Origin: Pseudomonas mosselii
GTDB lineage: Bacteria; Pseudomonadota; Gammaproteobacteria; Pseudomonadales; Pseudomonadaceae
Length of the DNA: 64,000 bases
Direction of reading: 5' to 3'
Assembly: GCF_003205295.1 (NCBI RefSeq)
Contig: NZ_QJRP01000005.1
Coordinates: 186,001-250,000 of the forward strand
Shown here: one piece after another, positions 55,972 to 64,000 of the stretch
Layout of the letters: each line of letters starts with the position of its first letter
Position numbering within the stretch: the stretch's first letter is position 1
Notes under the pieces: model-generated
Databases searched by the model: none
What the model was told of the DNA's origin: nothing
The model's input: only the letters and a program-made list of their open reading frames with translations
Program-made: the position numbers and the translations under genes

Positions 55972-56084
55972 CAGGGGCCTCTCCTGGGATTCGATACCGT
56001 CAGCCTGGCAGGGTGGATGATGCGTGGAACTCCGATTCTTGCGGTGTCTTCACGGGCCCCGCGCCAGGGCCGAGCAGGAAGGCT

Positions 56085-56720
56085 TCAAGCCCGCCACAGG
56101 TACCAGGCCGCCACAGTGCGATAAGGGCTCCACGCCCCGCCCAACCCTCGCATCTGCGCAGGCGTCGGTGCCTTGTCCAGGCCCTTCATGCGCCGATACC
56201 CCTCGCGCACGCCAAAATCATCCACCGGCAGGATATCCGATCGCTCCAGGCTGTAGATCAGCAGCATCTCCACGGTCCAGCGCCCTACCCCACGCAGCGT
56301 CACCAGACGCTCGACCAGTGCGGCGTCCGGCAGGCTCAGCGCCTCTTCCCGGCTGGGCACCACGCCCTCCAATCGCGCCCGGGCGATCCCGTGAACCGTG
56401 GCGATCTTGCTCGCGGAGAACCCACAGGCGCGCATCGCCTCCGGCGTCACTGCCAGCAACTGTTCGGGCGAGGGAAACGCCCCATCCGGGAACAGCGCCA
56501 GCAATCGCCCGAGGATCGCCTCGGCCGCCCGCGCATGCAACTGCTGGTAGGCGATGGCCCGCACCAGTGCCTCGTACGGCTCGCGCCCGGGCGTGGCACG
56601 GTGCAGGCAAGGCCCCACGGCGGCAATATGCCGCGCCCAGTCCGGGTCCTGCCCGGCCAGCCAGGCGGCGGCATCGTCAAAGGCCTGCGGGGAAAGGTCT
56701 GCAAGGATCATCAAGGGCAT
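56085..56720 (-). CDS. DNA-3-methyladenine glycosylase (AlkA/Mag-like)
   Basis: The protein has 211 residues. The helix-hairpin-helix LRGVGRWTVEM at 142-152 and the catalytic Asp in LPVDDFGVREG (D167 or D168) define the HhH-GPD superfamily, AlkA branch. It is shorter than E. coli AlkA (lacks its N-terminal domain), in line with the yeast Mag type. It removes alkylated purines. Upstream of ada on the same strand, 113 bases apart. Confidence 0.9.
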   Translation of the reverse strand: MPLMILADLSPQAFDDAAAWLAGQDPDWARHIAAVGPCLHRATPGREPYEALVRAIAYQQLHARAAEAILGRLLALFPDGAFPSPEQLLAVTPEAMRACGFSASKIATVHGIARARLEGVVPSREEALSLPDAALVERLVTLRGVGRWTVEMLLIYSLERSDILPVDDFGVREGYRRMKGLDKAPTPAQMRGLGGAWSPYRTVAAWYLWRA

Positions 56721-56833
56721 TCGCTCACGTCACGATCCTCCAGCCTAGCGCAACCGTTCATCGGTGAAACGCTCAATCTTGCGCATCGAGTCAGTAGCCG
56801 GCCATTGATCCAATCGCAGCGCCCCGCATAGAA

Positions 56834-56860
56834 TTGAGAACTATTAACAATCACATTATC
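56834..56860. promoter_or_regulatory. Possible Fur box before the sigma-factor gene
   Basis: TTGAGAACTATTAACAATCA with flanking ATTATC resembles a degenerate Fur site (GATAATGATAATCATTATC). It lies about 20 bases before the sigma-factor start, where such genes in Pseudomonas are normally Fur-controlled. The match is partial. Confidence 0.4.
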
Positions 56861-56879
56861 CGGGCAGGCTCTCCAGACG

Positions 56880-57395
56880 ATGCAGATCGAAGACACGCTG
56901 AAACCGGCCGAGGTCGATCTGCTCTATCAGGCGCACCACCGCTGGCTGCGCGGCTGGCTCGGTGCCCGGGTCGGCTGCCGTGAGCACGCCGCGGACCTGG
57001 CCCAGGACACCTTCGTGCGCCTGCTCAAGGCGCGCCAGGTTTCGCCGCTCAAGGAGCCACGGGCCTACCTGAGCAGCATCGCCCGCGGCCTGATGATCGA
57101 CCAGTTCCGCCGCCGCGCCCTGGAAAAAGCCTACCTCGAGAGCCTGGCCAGCCTGCCCGAGCAAGAAGCCCCCAGCGAGGAACAGCGCCTGCTGATCCTC
57201 GATACCCTCGAGCGTCTCGACCGCGCCCTGCAACGCCTCAAGCCACGAGTGCGCCAGGCGTTCCTGCTGGCCCAGCTCGACGGCCTCACCCTCACCCAGG
57301 TCGCGCAACGCCTGAACGTCTCCCGGGCCACGGTCGAGCGCGACCTGGCCAAGGCCCTGGGTGTCTGCTACCGGATCCGCTACGCCGATGCCTGA
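56880..57395 (+). CDS. ECF sigma factor, FecI-like (iron-starvation type)
   Basis: The protein has 171 residues. Region 2 spans about residues 10-80 (AADLAQDTFVRLL; IARGLMIDQFRRRA), and region 4 about 110-165 (AFLLAQLDGLTLTQVAQRLN, VSRATVERDLAKA). It is the usual partner of a FecR-type anti-sigma and a TonB receptor, here encoded immediately downstream. It should direct RNA polymerase to the receptor gene when the receptor is occupied. Confidence 0.93.
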   Translation: MQIEDTLKPAEVDLLYQAHHRWLRGWLGARVGCREHAADLAQDTFVRLLKARQVSPLKEPRAYLSSIARGLMIDQFRRRALEKAYLESLASLPEQEAPSEEQRLLILDTLERLDRALQRLKPRVRQAFLLAQLDGLTLTQVAQRLNVSRATVERDLAKALGVCYRIRYADA

Positions 57396-58338
57396 CCAGA
57401 ACCCGACCCAGGCCCAGGTCGACGAGGCCATCGAATGGCTGGTGAAACTGCGCTACGACAGCCCCGGCCCACGCAGCGAACAGCAGTTCCAGCGCTGGCT
57501 GGCCAGCCACCCGCAGCATGCCCAGGCCTGGCAGCGGGTCAGCAGCCTCGGCGACGAACTGGCCAGCCTGCCCGCCGAGCTAAGCCGTCAGACCCTGGCC
57601 GGCAGCGAACGCCGCCGAATGAGCCGGCGCGACCACCTCAAGCTGCTCTCGCTGCTGGCGCTCGGCGCCAGCGTCGGCTGGGCCGCGCGCGAGCCCCTGG
57701 GCCTGCCTGCATTGATGGCCGACAGCCGCACCGCCACCGGCGAGCGCCATGAGCTGCTGGCCAGCGACGGCAGCCTGATCCGCCTGAACACCGCCAGCGC
57801 CATCGACCTGCGCTACAGCGCCGAGCAGCGCCGGCTGACCCTGCTGCGCGGCGAGGTCAGCCTGGACGGCAACGCCAACGACAACCGTCCGTTCAGCATC
57901 GACACTCGCGTCGGTGCCCTGAGCACCCAGGGCGGCCAGCTGCTGCTGCGGGAAAACGCCCAGGGCCTGCTACTGGCCGTACGCCGGGGCGAGGTGACGC
58001 TGTTCCCCACCTCTGCCGCTGCGCATCGGGTCAAGCCCGGTGAGGTGTTGCAGGTGTTCGCCCAGGGCGACTACCAGCCCGCGACCCTGCACAACGACCC
58101 CTGGGGCTGGACCGATGGCGTGCTCAGCGTTCAGCAGATGCCCCTGGGCGAGTTCATCGACGAACTGTCGCGCTACCGCCCCGGCCTGCTGCGCTGCGCG
58201 CCTGAAGTCGCCGGGCTGAAGGTTTCCGGTACCTTCCAGCTGGCCGACACCGACCAGATCCTGCTGCTGGTCGCCCGCAGCCTGCCGGTGCGCGTCGATT
58301 ACCGCACGCGCTTCTGGGTGAACATCGGCGCCGCCTGA
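57388..58338 (+). CDS. FecR-type anti-sigma factor
   Basis: The protein has 316 residues. The N-terminal DUF4880 segment (AIEWLVKLRYDSPGPRSEQQ; HPQHAQAWQRVSSLG) binds the sigma factor. A hydrophobic stretch LKLLSLLALGASVGWAA is the membrane span (about 92-108), and the periplasmic FecR domain follows. I start it at ATG 57388, 8 bases inside the sigma-factor end, rather than at 57361. It transmits the signal from receptor to sigma factor. Confidence 0.93.
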   Translation: MPDQNPTQAQVDEAIEWLVKLRYDSPGPRSEQQFQRWLASHPQHAQAWQRVSSLGDELASLPAELSRQTLAGSERRRMSRRDHLKLLSLLALGASVGWAAREPLGLPALMADSRTATGERHELLASDGSLIRLNTASAIDLRYSAEQRRLTLLRGEVSLDGNANDNRPFSIDTRVGALSTQGGQLLLRENAQGLLLAVRRGEVTLFPTSAAAHRVKPGEVLQVFAQGDYQPATLHNDPWGWTDGVLSVQQMPLGEFIDELSRYRPGLLRCAPEVAGLKVSGTFQLADTDQILLLVARSLPVRVDYRTRFWVNIGAA

Positions 58339-58354
58339 AAACATCAAAAAAATA

Positions 58355-58373
58355 AATGAGGTGGAATCTCATT
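58355..58373. promoter_or_regulatory. Dyad AATGAG-N7-CTCATT before the TonB receptor gene
   Basis: The 19-base element has 6-base arms and resembles Fur-type sites with ATGAG/CTCAT halves. It lies 60 bases before the receptor start and may be a Fur site or part of the FecI-type promoter. Confidence 0.45.
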
Positions 58374-58433
58374 CTCGTCCGGCCTGAAGGAAACAAGCCC
58401 GAACAGTGGTCTGCCAACCTTCAGGAGCGCTTC

Positions 58434-60908
58434 ATGATCCGCCCGTGTTCCCCCCGCAACGCCACCCTGCGCCATGCCATCCGCGCCGCCGCCCTGGGCC
58501 TGGGCGTGGCCTGCACCAGCGTGCTGCCGACCCTCGCCCTTGCCGCGCCCGCCAGCCAGAGCCTGCAACGCGACTGGAACATCCCGGCCGGCCCGCTGGC
58601 CGCCGCGCTGGACCAGATGGCGCGCCAGGGTGGGCTGAACCTGTCGTTCGACGCCGACAGCCTGCGGGGCAAGACCACCCAGGGCGTGCAAGGCCGGCAT
58701 GACAGCGCCCAGGCCCTGCAGATCCTGCTGCGGGGCAGCGACGTGCAGGTCCAGCAGGAAAGCGACAAGAGCTTCCTGCTGCTCCCGGCCCTGGACGTCG
58801 GCGACGCCCTGCAACTGGGCGCCACCAGCATCTCCAGCAACCGCCTGGGCGAGACCACCGAGCACAGCGGCTCCTACACCACCGGGGCGGTGACCATCGG
58901 CAAGACCCCGCAGAGCATCCGCCACACTCCGCAGTCGGTGACCGTGGTCACCCGCCAGCGGATCGATGACCAGAACATCACCAACCTCACCAACCTGCTC
59001 GAACAGACCCCCGGCGTGGTAGTCAACCTCACCGACAGCGAGCGGGTGCAGTACTACTCGCGCGGCTACCAGATCGACGCCATCCAGTACGACGGCGCCA
59101 CGGTGGTACAGAGCAGCGGCGGCGGCTCGTTCATCCAGAGTGATTCGGCGATCCTCGACCGCGCCGAGGTCCTGCGCGGCGCCACCGGCATGCTGCGCGG
59201 CGCCGGCAACCCCTCGGGCACCGTCAACCTGGTGCGCAAGCGCCCCACCTACGAATTCCAGGGCGAAGGCAGCGTCACCCTCGGCACCTGGGACGCCCAG
59301 CGCTACGTCGCCGACCTCTCCGGCCCCTTGACCGAGACCGGCAACGTGCGTGGCCGGGTGATCGCGGTGCACGACGAGAAGGACCACTTCCAGCAATCAC
59401 GCCAGGAGCGCAAGGACGTGCTGTACGGGGTGATGGCCTTCGATCTCGACGACAGCACCACCCTGACCACTGGCCTTGAGTGGACCCAGCTCGACGCCAC
59501 CGGGGCCTGGGGCAACCTGCCGGCCGACTACGACGGCTCGCCACTGCCGTTCGGCCGCAGCACCTACCTGGGTGCCGACTGGAACCGCTGGAACCGCAGC
59601 AACCTGCAGACCTTCGCCGAGCTCGAACACCGTTTCGACAACGACTGGACGCTCAAGCTGATGGCCCAGCGCACCCACTTCGAGCTGGACGACAACGGCT
59701 TCAAGCAGACCTACTTCACCCGCGCCACCGGCACCGCCAACCCGACCCGCAACCCTTACCTGATGAGCTACCAGGTGACCGAAGGCGACGGTGGCGAGAG
59801 CCTGCAGAACAACCTCAGCGCCACCCTCAACGGCCCGTTCGACCTGCTTGGCCGCACCCACGAGCTGATGCTGGGCGTCGAGCGCATCCGCAACGACTCC
59901 TACGCCTCGGCCACCAACAATGTGCAGTCGGGCGTGTTCGACATCCGCACCTGGGACCCGAAGACCAGCCTGGCCAACCCGAACATCAATATCACCGCCC
60001 ACCCGGTGCGCACCCGCACCACCCAGGAAGGCGCCTACGCCACCTGGCGCATCTCCCTGGCCGACCCGCTGACCGCGATCATCGGCGCCCGCGCCAACTG
60101 GTACGACTACGAGCAGGAGAACAACACCAAGGCCAGCGGCAAGTTCAGCGTCGACAACGAAATCGTGCCCTACGCCGCGCTGATCTACGACCTCAACGAG
60201 AACTTCAGCACCTACGCCAGCTACACCGAGATCTTCAACCCGCAGACCAACACCGATGCCGCCGGCTCCGTGCTCGAGCCGGTCACCGGCGAAGCGTACG
60301 AGACCGGGATCAAGGGCGAGTTCTACGAGGGCCGGCTGAACACCTCGCTGGCGTTCTTCCGCATCTATCAGGTCGGCAACGCACTGGACGACCTCAGCGG
60401 ACCGAACCCATGCCTGCCCAACTACACCAGCGGCTATTGCAAGGTCGCCGCGGGCAAGAACCGCAGCCAGGGCTTCGAGCTGGAGATTTCCGGTGAAGTG
60501 CTGCCGGGCTGGAACGTGACCGGTGGCTACACCTACAACACCACCGAGTACCTCAAGGACACCACCGGCAACAACGGCAATCCGATCCGCACCACCGACC
60601 CCAAGCGCATGCTGCGCTTGTTCACCAGCTACCGCCTGCCGGGCGAGCTGCAGGCCTGGACCGTGGGTGGCGGCGTGCAGGCGCAGAGCGACATCTACAA
60701 CCGCAGCGGCAGTGCCGAAGCCTCGCAGTCGGGTTACGCGGTGTACAACGCGATGGTGAATTACCGCTTCAACGACAACTACTCGCTGCAGTTGAACGCC
60801 AACAACCTGTTCGACAAGAAATACTACCGCCAGGTGGCGCCGACGCCGACCGGCTACTACTGGGGCGACCCGCGCAATGTGTCGGTGACCTTGCGCGGAA
60901 CGTTCTGA
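58434..60908 (+). CDS. TonB-dependent outer-membrane siderophore receptor with STN signalling domain
   Basis: The protein has 824 residues. The signal peptide (ACTSVLPTLALAAP) is followed by an STN domain at about 47-110 (LQRDWNIPAGPLAAALDQMA), which contacts FecR in the periplasm. The plug domain lies at about 145-270 (IRHTPQSVTVVTRQRIDDQN), then a beta-barrel ending in RNVSVTLRGTF with terminal Phe. The STN domain shows that it signals to the sigma/anti-sigma pair. It resembles ferric-siderophore receptors of the FpvA/FhuE kind. The actual siderophore cannot be told. Start at ATG 58434 after CAGGAGCG; the frame to 58356 is not used. Confidence 0.95.
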   Translation: MIRPCSPRNATLRHAIRAAALGLGVACTSVLPTLALAAPASQSLQRDWNIPAGPLAAALDQMARQGGLNLSFDADSLRGKTTQGVQGRHDSAQALQILLRGSDVQVQQESDKSFLLLPALDVGDALQLGATSISSNRLGETTEHSGSYTTGAVTIGKTPQSIRHTPQSVTVVTRQRIDDQNITNLTNLLEQTPGVVVNLTDSERVQYYSRGYQIDAIQYDGATVVQSSGGGSFIQSDSAILDRAEVLRGATGMLRGAGNPSGTVNLVRKRPTYEFQGEGSVTLGTWDAQRYVADLSGPLTETGNVRGRVIAVHDEKDHFQQSRQERKDVLYGVMAFDLDDSTTLTTGLEWTQLDATGAWGNLPADYDGSPLPFGRSTYLGADWNRWNRSNLQTFAELEHRFDNDWTLKLMAQRTHFELDDNGFKQTYFTRATGTANPTRNPYLMSYQVTEGDGGESLQNNLSATLNGPFDLLGRTHELMLGVERIRNDSYASATNNVQSGVFDIRTWDPKTSLANPNINITAHPVRTRTTQEGAYATWRISLADPLTAIIGARANWYDYEQENNTKASGKFSVDNEIVPYAALIYDLNENFSTYASYTEIFNPQTNTDAAGSVLEPVTGEAYETGIKGEFYEGRLNTSLAFFRIYQVGNALDDLSGPNPCLPNYTSGYCKVAAGKNRSQGFELEISGEVLPGWNVTGGYTYNTTEYLKDTTGNNGNPIRTTDPKRMLRLFTSYRLPGELQAWTVGGGVQAQSDIYNRSGSAEASQSGYAVYNAMVNYRFNDNYSLQLNANNLFDKKYYRQVAPTPTGYYWGDPRNVSVTLRGTF

Positions 60909-60918
60909 CCTGACCATG

Positions 60919-60945
60919 GCCATCGCGGGGCAAGCCCGCGATGGC
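60919..60945. terminator. Perfect 11-bp hairpin between convergent genes (REP-derived)
   Basis: GCCATCGCGGG pairs with CCCGCGATGGC across a 5-base loop, 11 bases after the receptor stop and just before the convergent MFS gene end. It lacks a clean T run but is likely to stop transcripts from both sides. Confidence 0.7.
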
Positions 60946-60951
60946 TGGGGA

Positions 60952-62112
60952 TCAGTCCGCCACCACCTCAAGCTTGCCCGCCCGGCGATAGGCCTGGCGT
61001 GCGAAGCACACGAACAGCCCCGCCATCAGCGCCAGCGCCATGGGCAGGCCATGGGGCGCCACATCCATCGCCGCACCGCTGACCAGCGGCCCGACCAGGC
61101 TGCCGACACCCCACAGCAGGCCGACACTGGCGTTGGCGGTCACCAGGTCCTGGCCCCTGAAGCGCTGCCCGATCAACACCAGCGCCAGTGTGTAGATGCC
61201 ACCCGCCACTGCCCCGAGCACCACCAGCAACGGCCACAGCAGCCAGGTCATCTGCAGCAGCCAGGGCAAGGCGATACCGATGCTCATCGCCACCAGCCCG
61301 CACACCAGGTGCAGCCCGGTGCGCTCGACCCGGTCGGCCAGCCAGCCCAGCGGCAGCTGGAAGATCATGTCGCCGGCGAACACCACGGTCACCATCAGCG
61401 CCGCCACGCCCACGGCAAAGCCATGGCTGCTGGCATACACCGGCAGCAGCGACAGCACCACGGCATCGAAGAACGAGAAGAACAGCACCGCCACGCACAG
61501 CGCCGGGGCAACGCGGAAGAAGCCGGCCAGGCCGAAGCTCTTCTCGCCTTCATCACCATGCTCGACGTGGTCATTGGGCACGGTGAAGAGGATGCACAGC
61601 AGCGCCAGGCCATAGCAGGCGGTGACCACGCCGGTCAGCCACGGGCTGTCGGCGCCAAGCAGCGCCAGCAAAGCCGGGCCGAGCACCTGGAAACCGGTGA
61701 AGCTGGTGGCGTACAGGGCCATGATCTTGCCGCGGTTGTGCTCCGGGCACAGCTCGTTGACCCACGACTCGCCGAGGATGATCGCGACGCCCATGCCGAT
61801 GCCCAGGCCCAGGCGCAGCAGCGCAAGCCACAGCATCGAGTCGAAGGCCCACTCCAGCAGGGCAATGCTCACCGTGCACAGGCTGAAGCTGAGCAGGTAG
61901 ATGACGCGCCGGGTCAGGTGCCGGCAGCAGGCGTCGACCATGAACGCCGAAAGCATCATGCCCGCCGCCGGGATCGCCGAGATGATGCCGATCTCCAGTG
62001 TCCCTGCCCCGGCCTCGTGCAGGCGCAACGACACCAGCGGCAGGCTCGCCCCGAGGCTGAAACCGACCACCGACACGGCGAACAACAGGCCCGCCAGCAA
62101 ACGCATGTTCAT
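60952..62112 (-). CDS. MFS transporter (YcaD-like)
   Basis: The protein has 386 residues, 12 membrane helices predicted. LLFAVSVVGFSLGASLPLVS opens the protein and VVFAGDMIFQLPLGWLADRV lies between helices 7 and 8. The family includes E. coli YcaD, with unknown substrate. Its neighbourhood (receptor-sigma genes) might indicate siderophore movement, but the strand is opposite and it has its own promoter. Confidence 0.8.
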   Translation of the reverse strand: MNMRLLAGLLFAVSVVGFSLGASLPLVSLRLHEAGAGTLEIGIISAIPAAGMMLSAFMVDACCRHLTRRVIYLLSFSLCTVSIALLEWAFDSMLWLALLRLGLGIGMGVAIILGESWVNELCPEHNRGKIMALYATSFTGFQVLGPALLALLGADSPWLTGVVTACYGLALLCILFTVPNDHVEHGDEGEKSFGLAGFFRVAPALCVAVLFFSFFDAVVLSLLPVYASSHGFAVGVAALMVTVVFAGDMIFQLPLGWLADRVERTGLHLVCGLVAMSIGIALPWLLQMTWLLWPLLVVLGAVAGGIYTLALVLIGQRFRGQDLVTANASVGLLWGVGSLVGPLVSGAAMDVAPHGLPMALALMAGLFVCFARQAYRRAGKLEVVAD

Positions 62113-62656
62113 GTACCACTCCTTGCAAGCCGACGCGCAGGGGCTCTGGCCCTGGCCGGCTGGAAAATCCGCTGAAAGATGTTCGAACGCAGGCGCCCGC
62201 GATCACGCCGGGAAGGCGCGCTACGCAAGGGCGCGGATCAGTTCAGGGCAAGGTGTGGCGAGAAAGTGAAGGCGAACAGCACGCTGCGCCGACGCTTGAG
62301 CACCGTGTCGCTCGGCCACGCGCTGCGCGCTGTCGGGGCGACAGGCTGGCGGTGTGAGCGGAGACTACGGGTACGGCGCATTGCATCGACTACGCAGGTG
62401 GAGAGGAGGCGGCACTCTAGGCCAGGGAGCCCTGAAGCGTCAATCTGCTAATCACAACAGCGGCGCTCAAGCCAATGGTCGAGCGACCAAGGATCAGTTT
62501 AGAGCCCTACCATTGCGCAGGCTTGTAACAGCTATCTGATACTTCTGACAGTTATCACCAACTTCAGAAACCCCAAAATTCAAGCTCTCATAAGCTCTCT
62601 CAGGCAGAAACTCCGCTTCGTCGCCTATTTCCGTCTTGCTTTATCGCTGTAAAAAC
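62113..62656. other. Intergenic region without recognised gene
   Basis: About 540 bases with no credible coding frame. The right half (from about 62440) is markedly AT-richer than the left half and forms the downstream flank of the Rhs toxin gene. I looked there for an immunity gene and saw none; only short frames without ribosome sites occur. Confidence 0.7.
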
Positions 62657-63541
62657 CTAAAACCACGCTCGCCCACCATAGGGCTCGTCAGATGGGTTTT
62701 GCGCATAGGTAGCGTCGAAAACCATTGGGAATCTTATGTCTCTTGACATTTTAACCGCATAATACGCCCTTTCATGAATGACCATCACTTGACTGTGAAG
62801 ACGGGTAAAATGCTTGCCCTCAACCCAGCGCGAAAAGTCCTCGACGTAAACGCCCAATATAGAGCCAGAGCCATCATAGCCTGTAAAATTATTTGCCAAC
62901 TCGGCATATTGCGTAATATATAAACCGCGACCAGCCAGCCCGCCTTTTGAAAAGCCGATATCCAAACCTGATTCTAGGGACTCAACATGCTGACTCTTTG
63001 TCCCATGAAACCCAATGAGTTGATACCCCTCTGGTATGCCGCGAGGCTGATCTGCGATATTCATGGGGAATTTATCTGTTGTGTAAGTCCTGGTATAGGT
63101 ATAAGTGGTAGCAACTGTTTCGGCTTTTACACTGGCAGCCAAATTTCTCTGTCTAGGCGAGTTTTTGGAAAAGCGCCGAATCGACTGCCTTAAAGAATTC
63201 AAAACAGGGACATGCCCGCTAGGGTCCCGACGATTTACCGGATCGCCTAAGCAATATGCATATGAATTTACTCCACCCGCAGCAAACGGACTCATGCTGT
63301 CCGGACTGCTTAACCGCATAAAAAACGGATTAAATACTCGATAACCTTTTCCCAAAAAATAGTTACCGACTGGGAACTCTAGCCGACCACCATTAAATCC
63401 GACAGTATTACCTAGTGCGGAAAGGAAGCCGTAAGGTGAATAGGAAAGGCTTCGCGATGAATTGGCTTCATTGGCTTCAAAAAAAATAGATCGCTGTTGA
63501 TCCGAAGCCAACAAAACATTAGCTCTCCTTCGACTGTTCAT
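62657..63541 (-). CDS. Orphan Rhs-core protein with C-terminal ADP-ribosyltransferase-like toxin domain
   Basis: The protein has 294 residues. Residues about 32-110 form the end of an Rhs core (LSYSPYGFLSALG, GKGYRVFNPFFMRLSSPDSM, then NSYAYCLGDPVNRRDPSGH). A linker leads to a toxin part: LIGFHGTKSQHVESLESGL (175-193) and GRGLYITQYAELANNF (204-219). The pattern [GY]HGT...GL...GxGLYxT...A recalls PARP-like ADP-ribosyltransferases. The large Rhs shell is missing, so the short orphan form is only the end of a polymorphic toxin. GC is low compared with neighbours. ATG 63541 has GAGGG upstream. No immunity gene is visible downstream. Confidence 0.85.
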   Translation of the reverse strand: MNSRRRANVLLASDQQRSIFFEANEANSSRSLSYSPYGFLSALGNTVGFNGGRLEFPVGNYFLGKGYRVFNPFFMRLSSPDSMSPFAAGGVNSYAYCLGDPVNRRDPSGHVPVLNSLRQSIRRFSKNSPRQRNLAASVKAETVATTYTYTRTYTTDKFPMNIADQPRGIPEGYQLIGFHGTKSQHVESLESGLDIGFSKGGLAGRGLYITQYAELANNFTGYDGSGSILGVYVEDFSRWVEGKHFTRLHSQVMVIHERAYYAVKMSRDIRFPMVFDATYAQNPSDEPYGGRAWF

Positions 63542-63604
63542 GACGTCCCTCAATCACTAGCGGGTTTTTTATTATCCACTATCGCGCCTAGAACAGCCTA
63601 CTAG

Positions 63605-63639
63605 CAAAAATGATAGGCCTCTCCGTAGAGAGGCCTATC
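63605..63639 (-). terminator. Intrinsic terminator of the terminal MFS gene
   Basis: GATAGGCCTCTC pairs with GAGAGGCCTATC (12 bp, loop CGTA). On the minus strand five T follow. It lies 14 bases past the MFS stop and separates it from the Rhs gene. Confidence 0.9.
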
Positions 63640-63653
63640 TGAGCCATAACTCG

Positions 63654-64000
63654 TCATCGCTTGCCAGTAGACGGCAAGAACACCGCCAGCAACCCAAACA
63701 ACGGCAGGAACGAGCAAACCCCATATACATACTCGATCCCACGTAGATCAGCCACATACCCCAGCAGCGCCGCGCCGATGCCGCCGAAGCCGAACATCAG
63801 CCCGAAGAAGATCCCGGCGATCATCCCGACATTGCCCGGCACCAGCTCCTGGGCATACACCACGATGGCCGAGAACGCCGACGCCAGGACGAAGCCGATC
63901 ACCACGCTGAGCACGGTGGTCCAGAACAGGTCGGCATACGGCAGCGCCAGGGTGAACGGCGCCACGCCAAGGATCGAGAACCAGATCACCGCCTTGCGCC
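63654..64000 (-). CDS. MFS transporter, fosmidomycin-resistance (Fsr)-like, partial
   Basis: The C-terminal 115 residues are visible, running off the right edge. SAIVVYAQELVPGNVGMIAG and FGLMFGFGGIGAALLGYVAD with GIEYVYGVCSFLPLFGLLAV are the last helices of an Fsr-type exporter. The gene continues beyond position 64000, so length and start are unknown. Confidence 0.85.
   Translation of the reverse strand, partial: RKAVIWFSILGVAPFTLALPYADLFWTTVLSVVIGFVLASAFSAIVVYAQELVPGNVGMIAGIFFGLMFGFGGIGAALLGYVADLRGIEYVYGVCSFLPLFGLLAVFLPSTGKR

Overview
The window is a stretch of a Pseudomonas chromosome, most likely from the P. putida group (P. putida / P. entomophila / P. mosselii type). The evidence is the high GC content, the two families of Pseudomonas REP palindromes between genes, and a block of housekeeping genes in an order I recognise from P. 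putida: mqo, hpt, upp, uraA, hemH, phrB, murI, moeB, prmC, prfA, hemA, lolB, ispE, tRNA-Gln, prs, rplY, pth, ychF. All names are from reading the sequence; no database search was possible.

Layout. 1-4435: end of a probable malate:quinone oxidoreductase, small conserved proteins, a WbuC-type cupin and nucleobase salvage (hpt; upp-uraA). 4451-11628: hemH and an SDR-type epimerase, then a light/photorepair group on the + strand: FAD oxidoreductase, DUF523-DUF1722 protein, LitR-like MerR regulator, CPD photolyase and an atypical SDR. Two promoters in this group carry copies of one inverted-repeat operator. 11638-16364: a compact minus-strand operon hemA-prfA-prmC-moeB-murI with overlapping genes. 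16365-16907: a strange intergenic region with two nearly complementary hexanucleotide tracts around a hairpin. 16908-23705: TPR lipoprotein, lolB, ispE, tRNA-Gln, prs, rplY, pth, ychF.

23706-37301: an insertion of accessory DNA. A promoter-like segment packed with ATGCAT palindromes and a terminated leader precede a 13 kb operon for a contractile phage tail: tail completion protein, DUF2586 sheath, DUF2597 tube, zinc-finger protein, frameshifted assembly chaperone, tape measure, DUF2590, baseplate J and I, fibre, fibre chaperone, unknown protein, baseplate protein, hub and spike. There is no head, packaging, integrase, repressor, lysis or ATPase gene, so this looks like an HP1/P2-type tailocin or tail remnant, bracketed by REP pairs.

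37694-49408: MFS exporter with a convergent LysR gene; a FUSC/DUF1656/HlyD aromatic-acid-type efflux operon next to two isochorismatase-like hydrolases; a Fic AMPylase-type protein; and an operon of an NTF2-like protein, a cytosine-type permease and an aldehyde dehydrogenase. 49409-50548 holds repeats and a decayed low-GC gene. 50549-62112: small DUF6124 protein, DUF3422 protein, large MscS channel, ada plus an AlkA-type glycosylase, a FecI-FecR-TonB receptor iron-uptake set and an MFS transporter. 62657-63541 is a low-GC orphan Rhs-core protein with an apparent ADP-ribosyltransferase toxin tip, and the window ends inside a fosmidomycin-resistance-like MFS gene.
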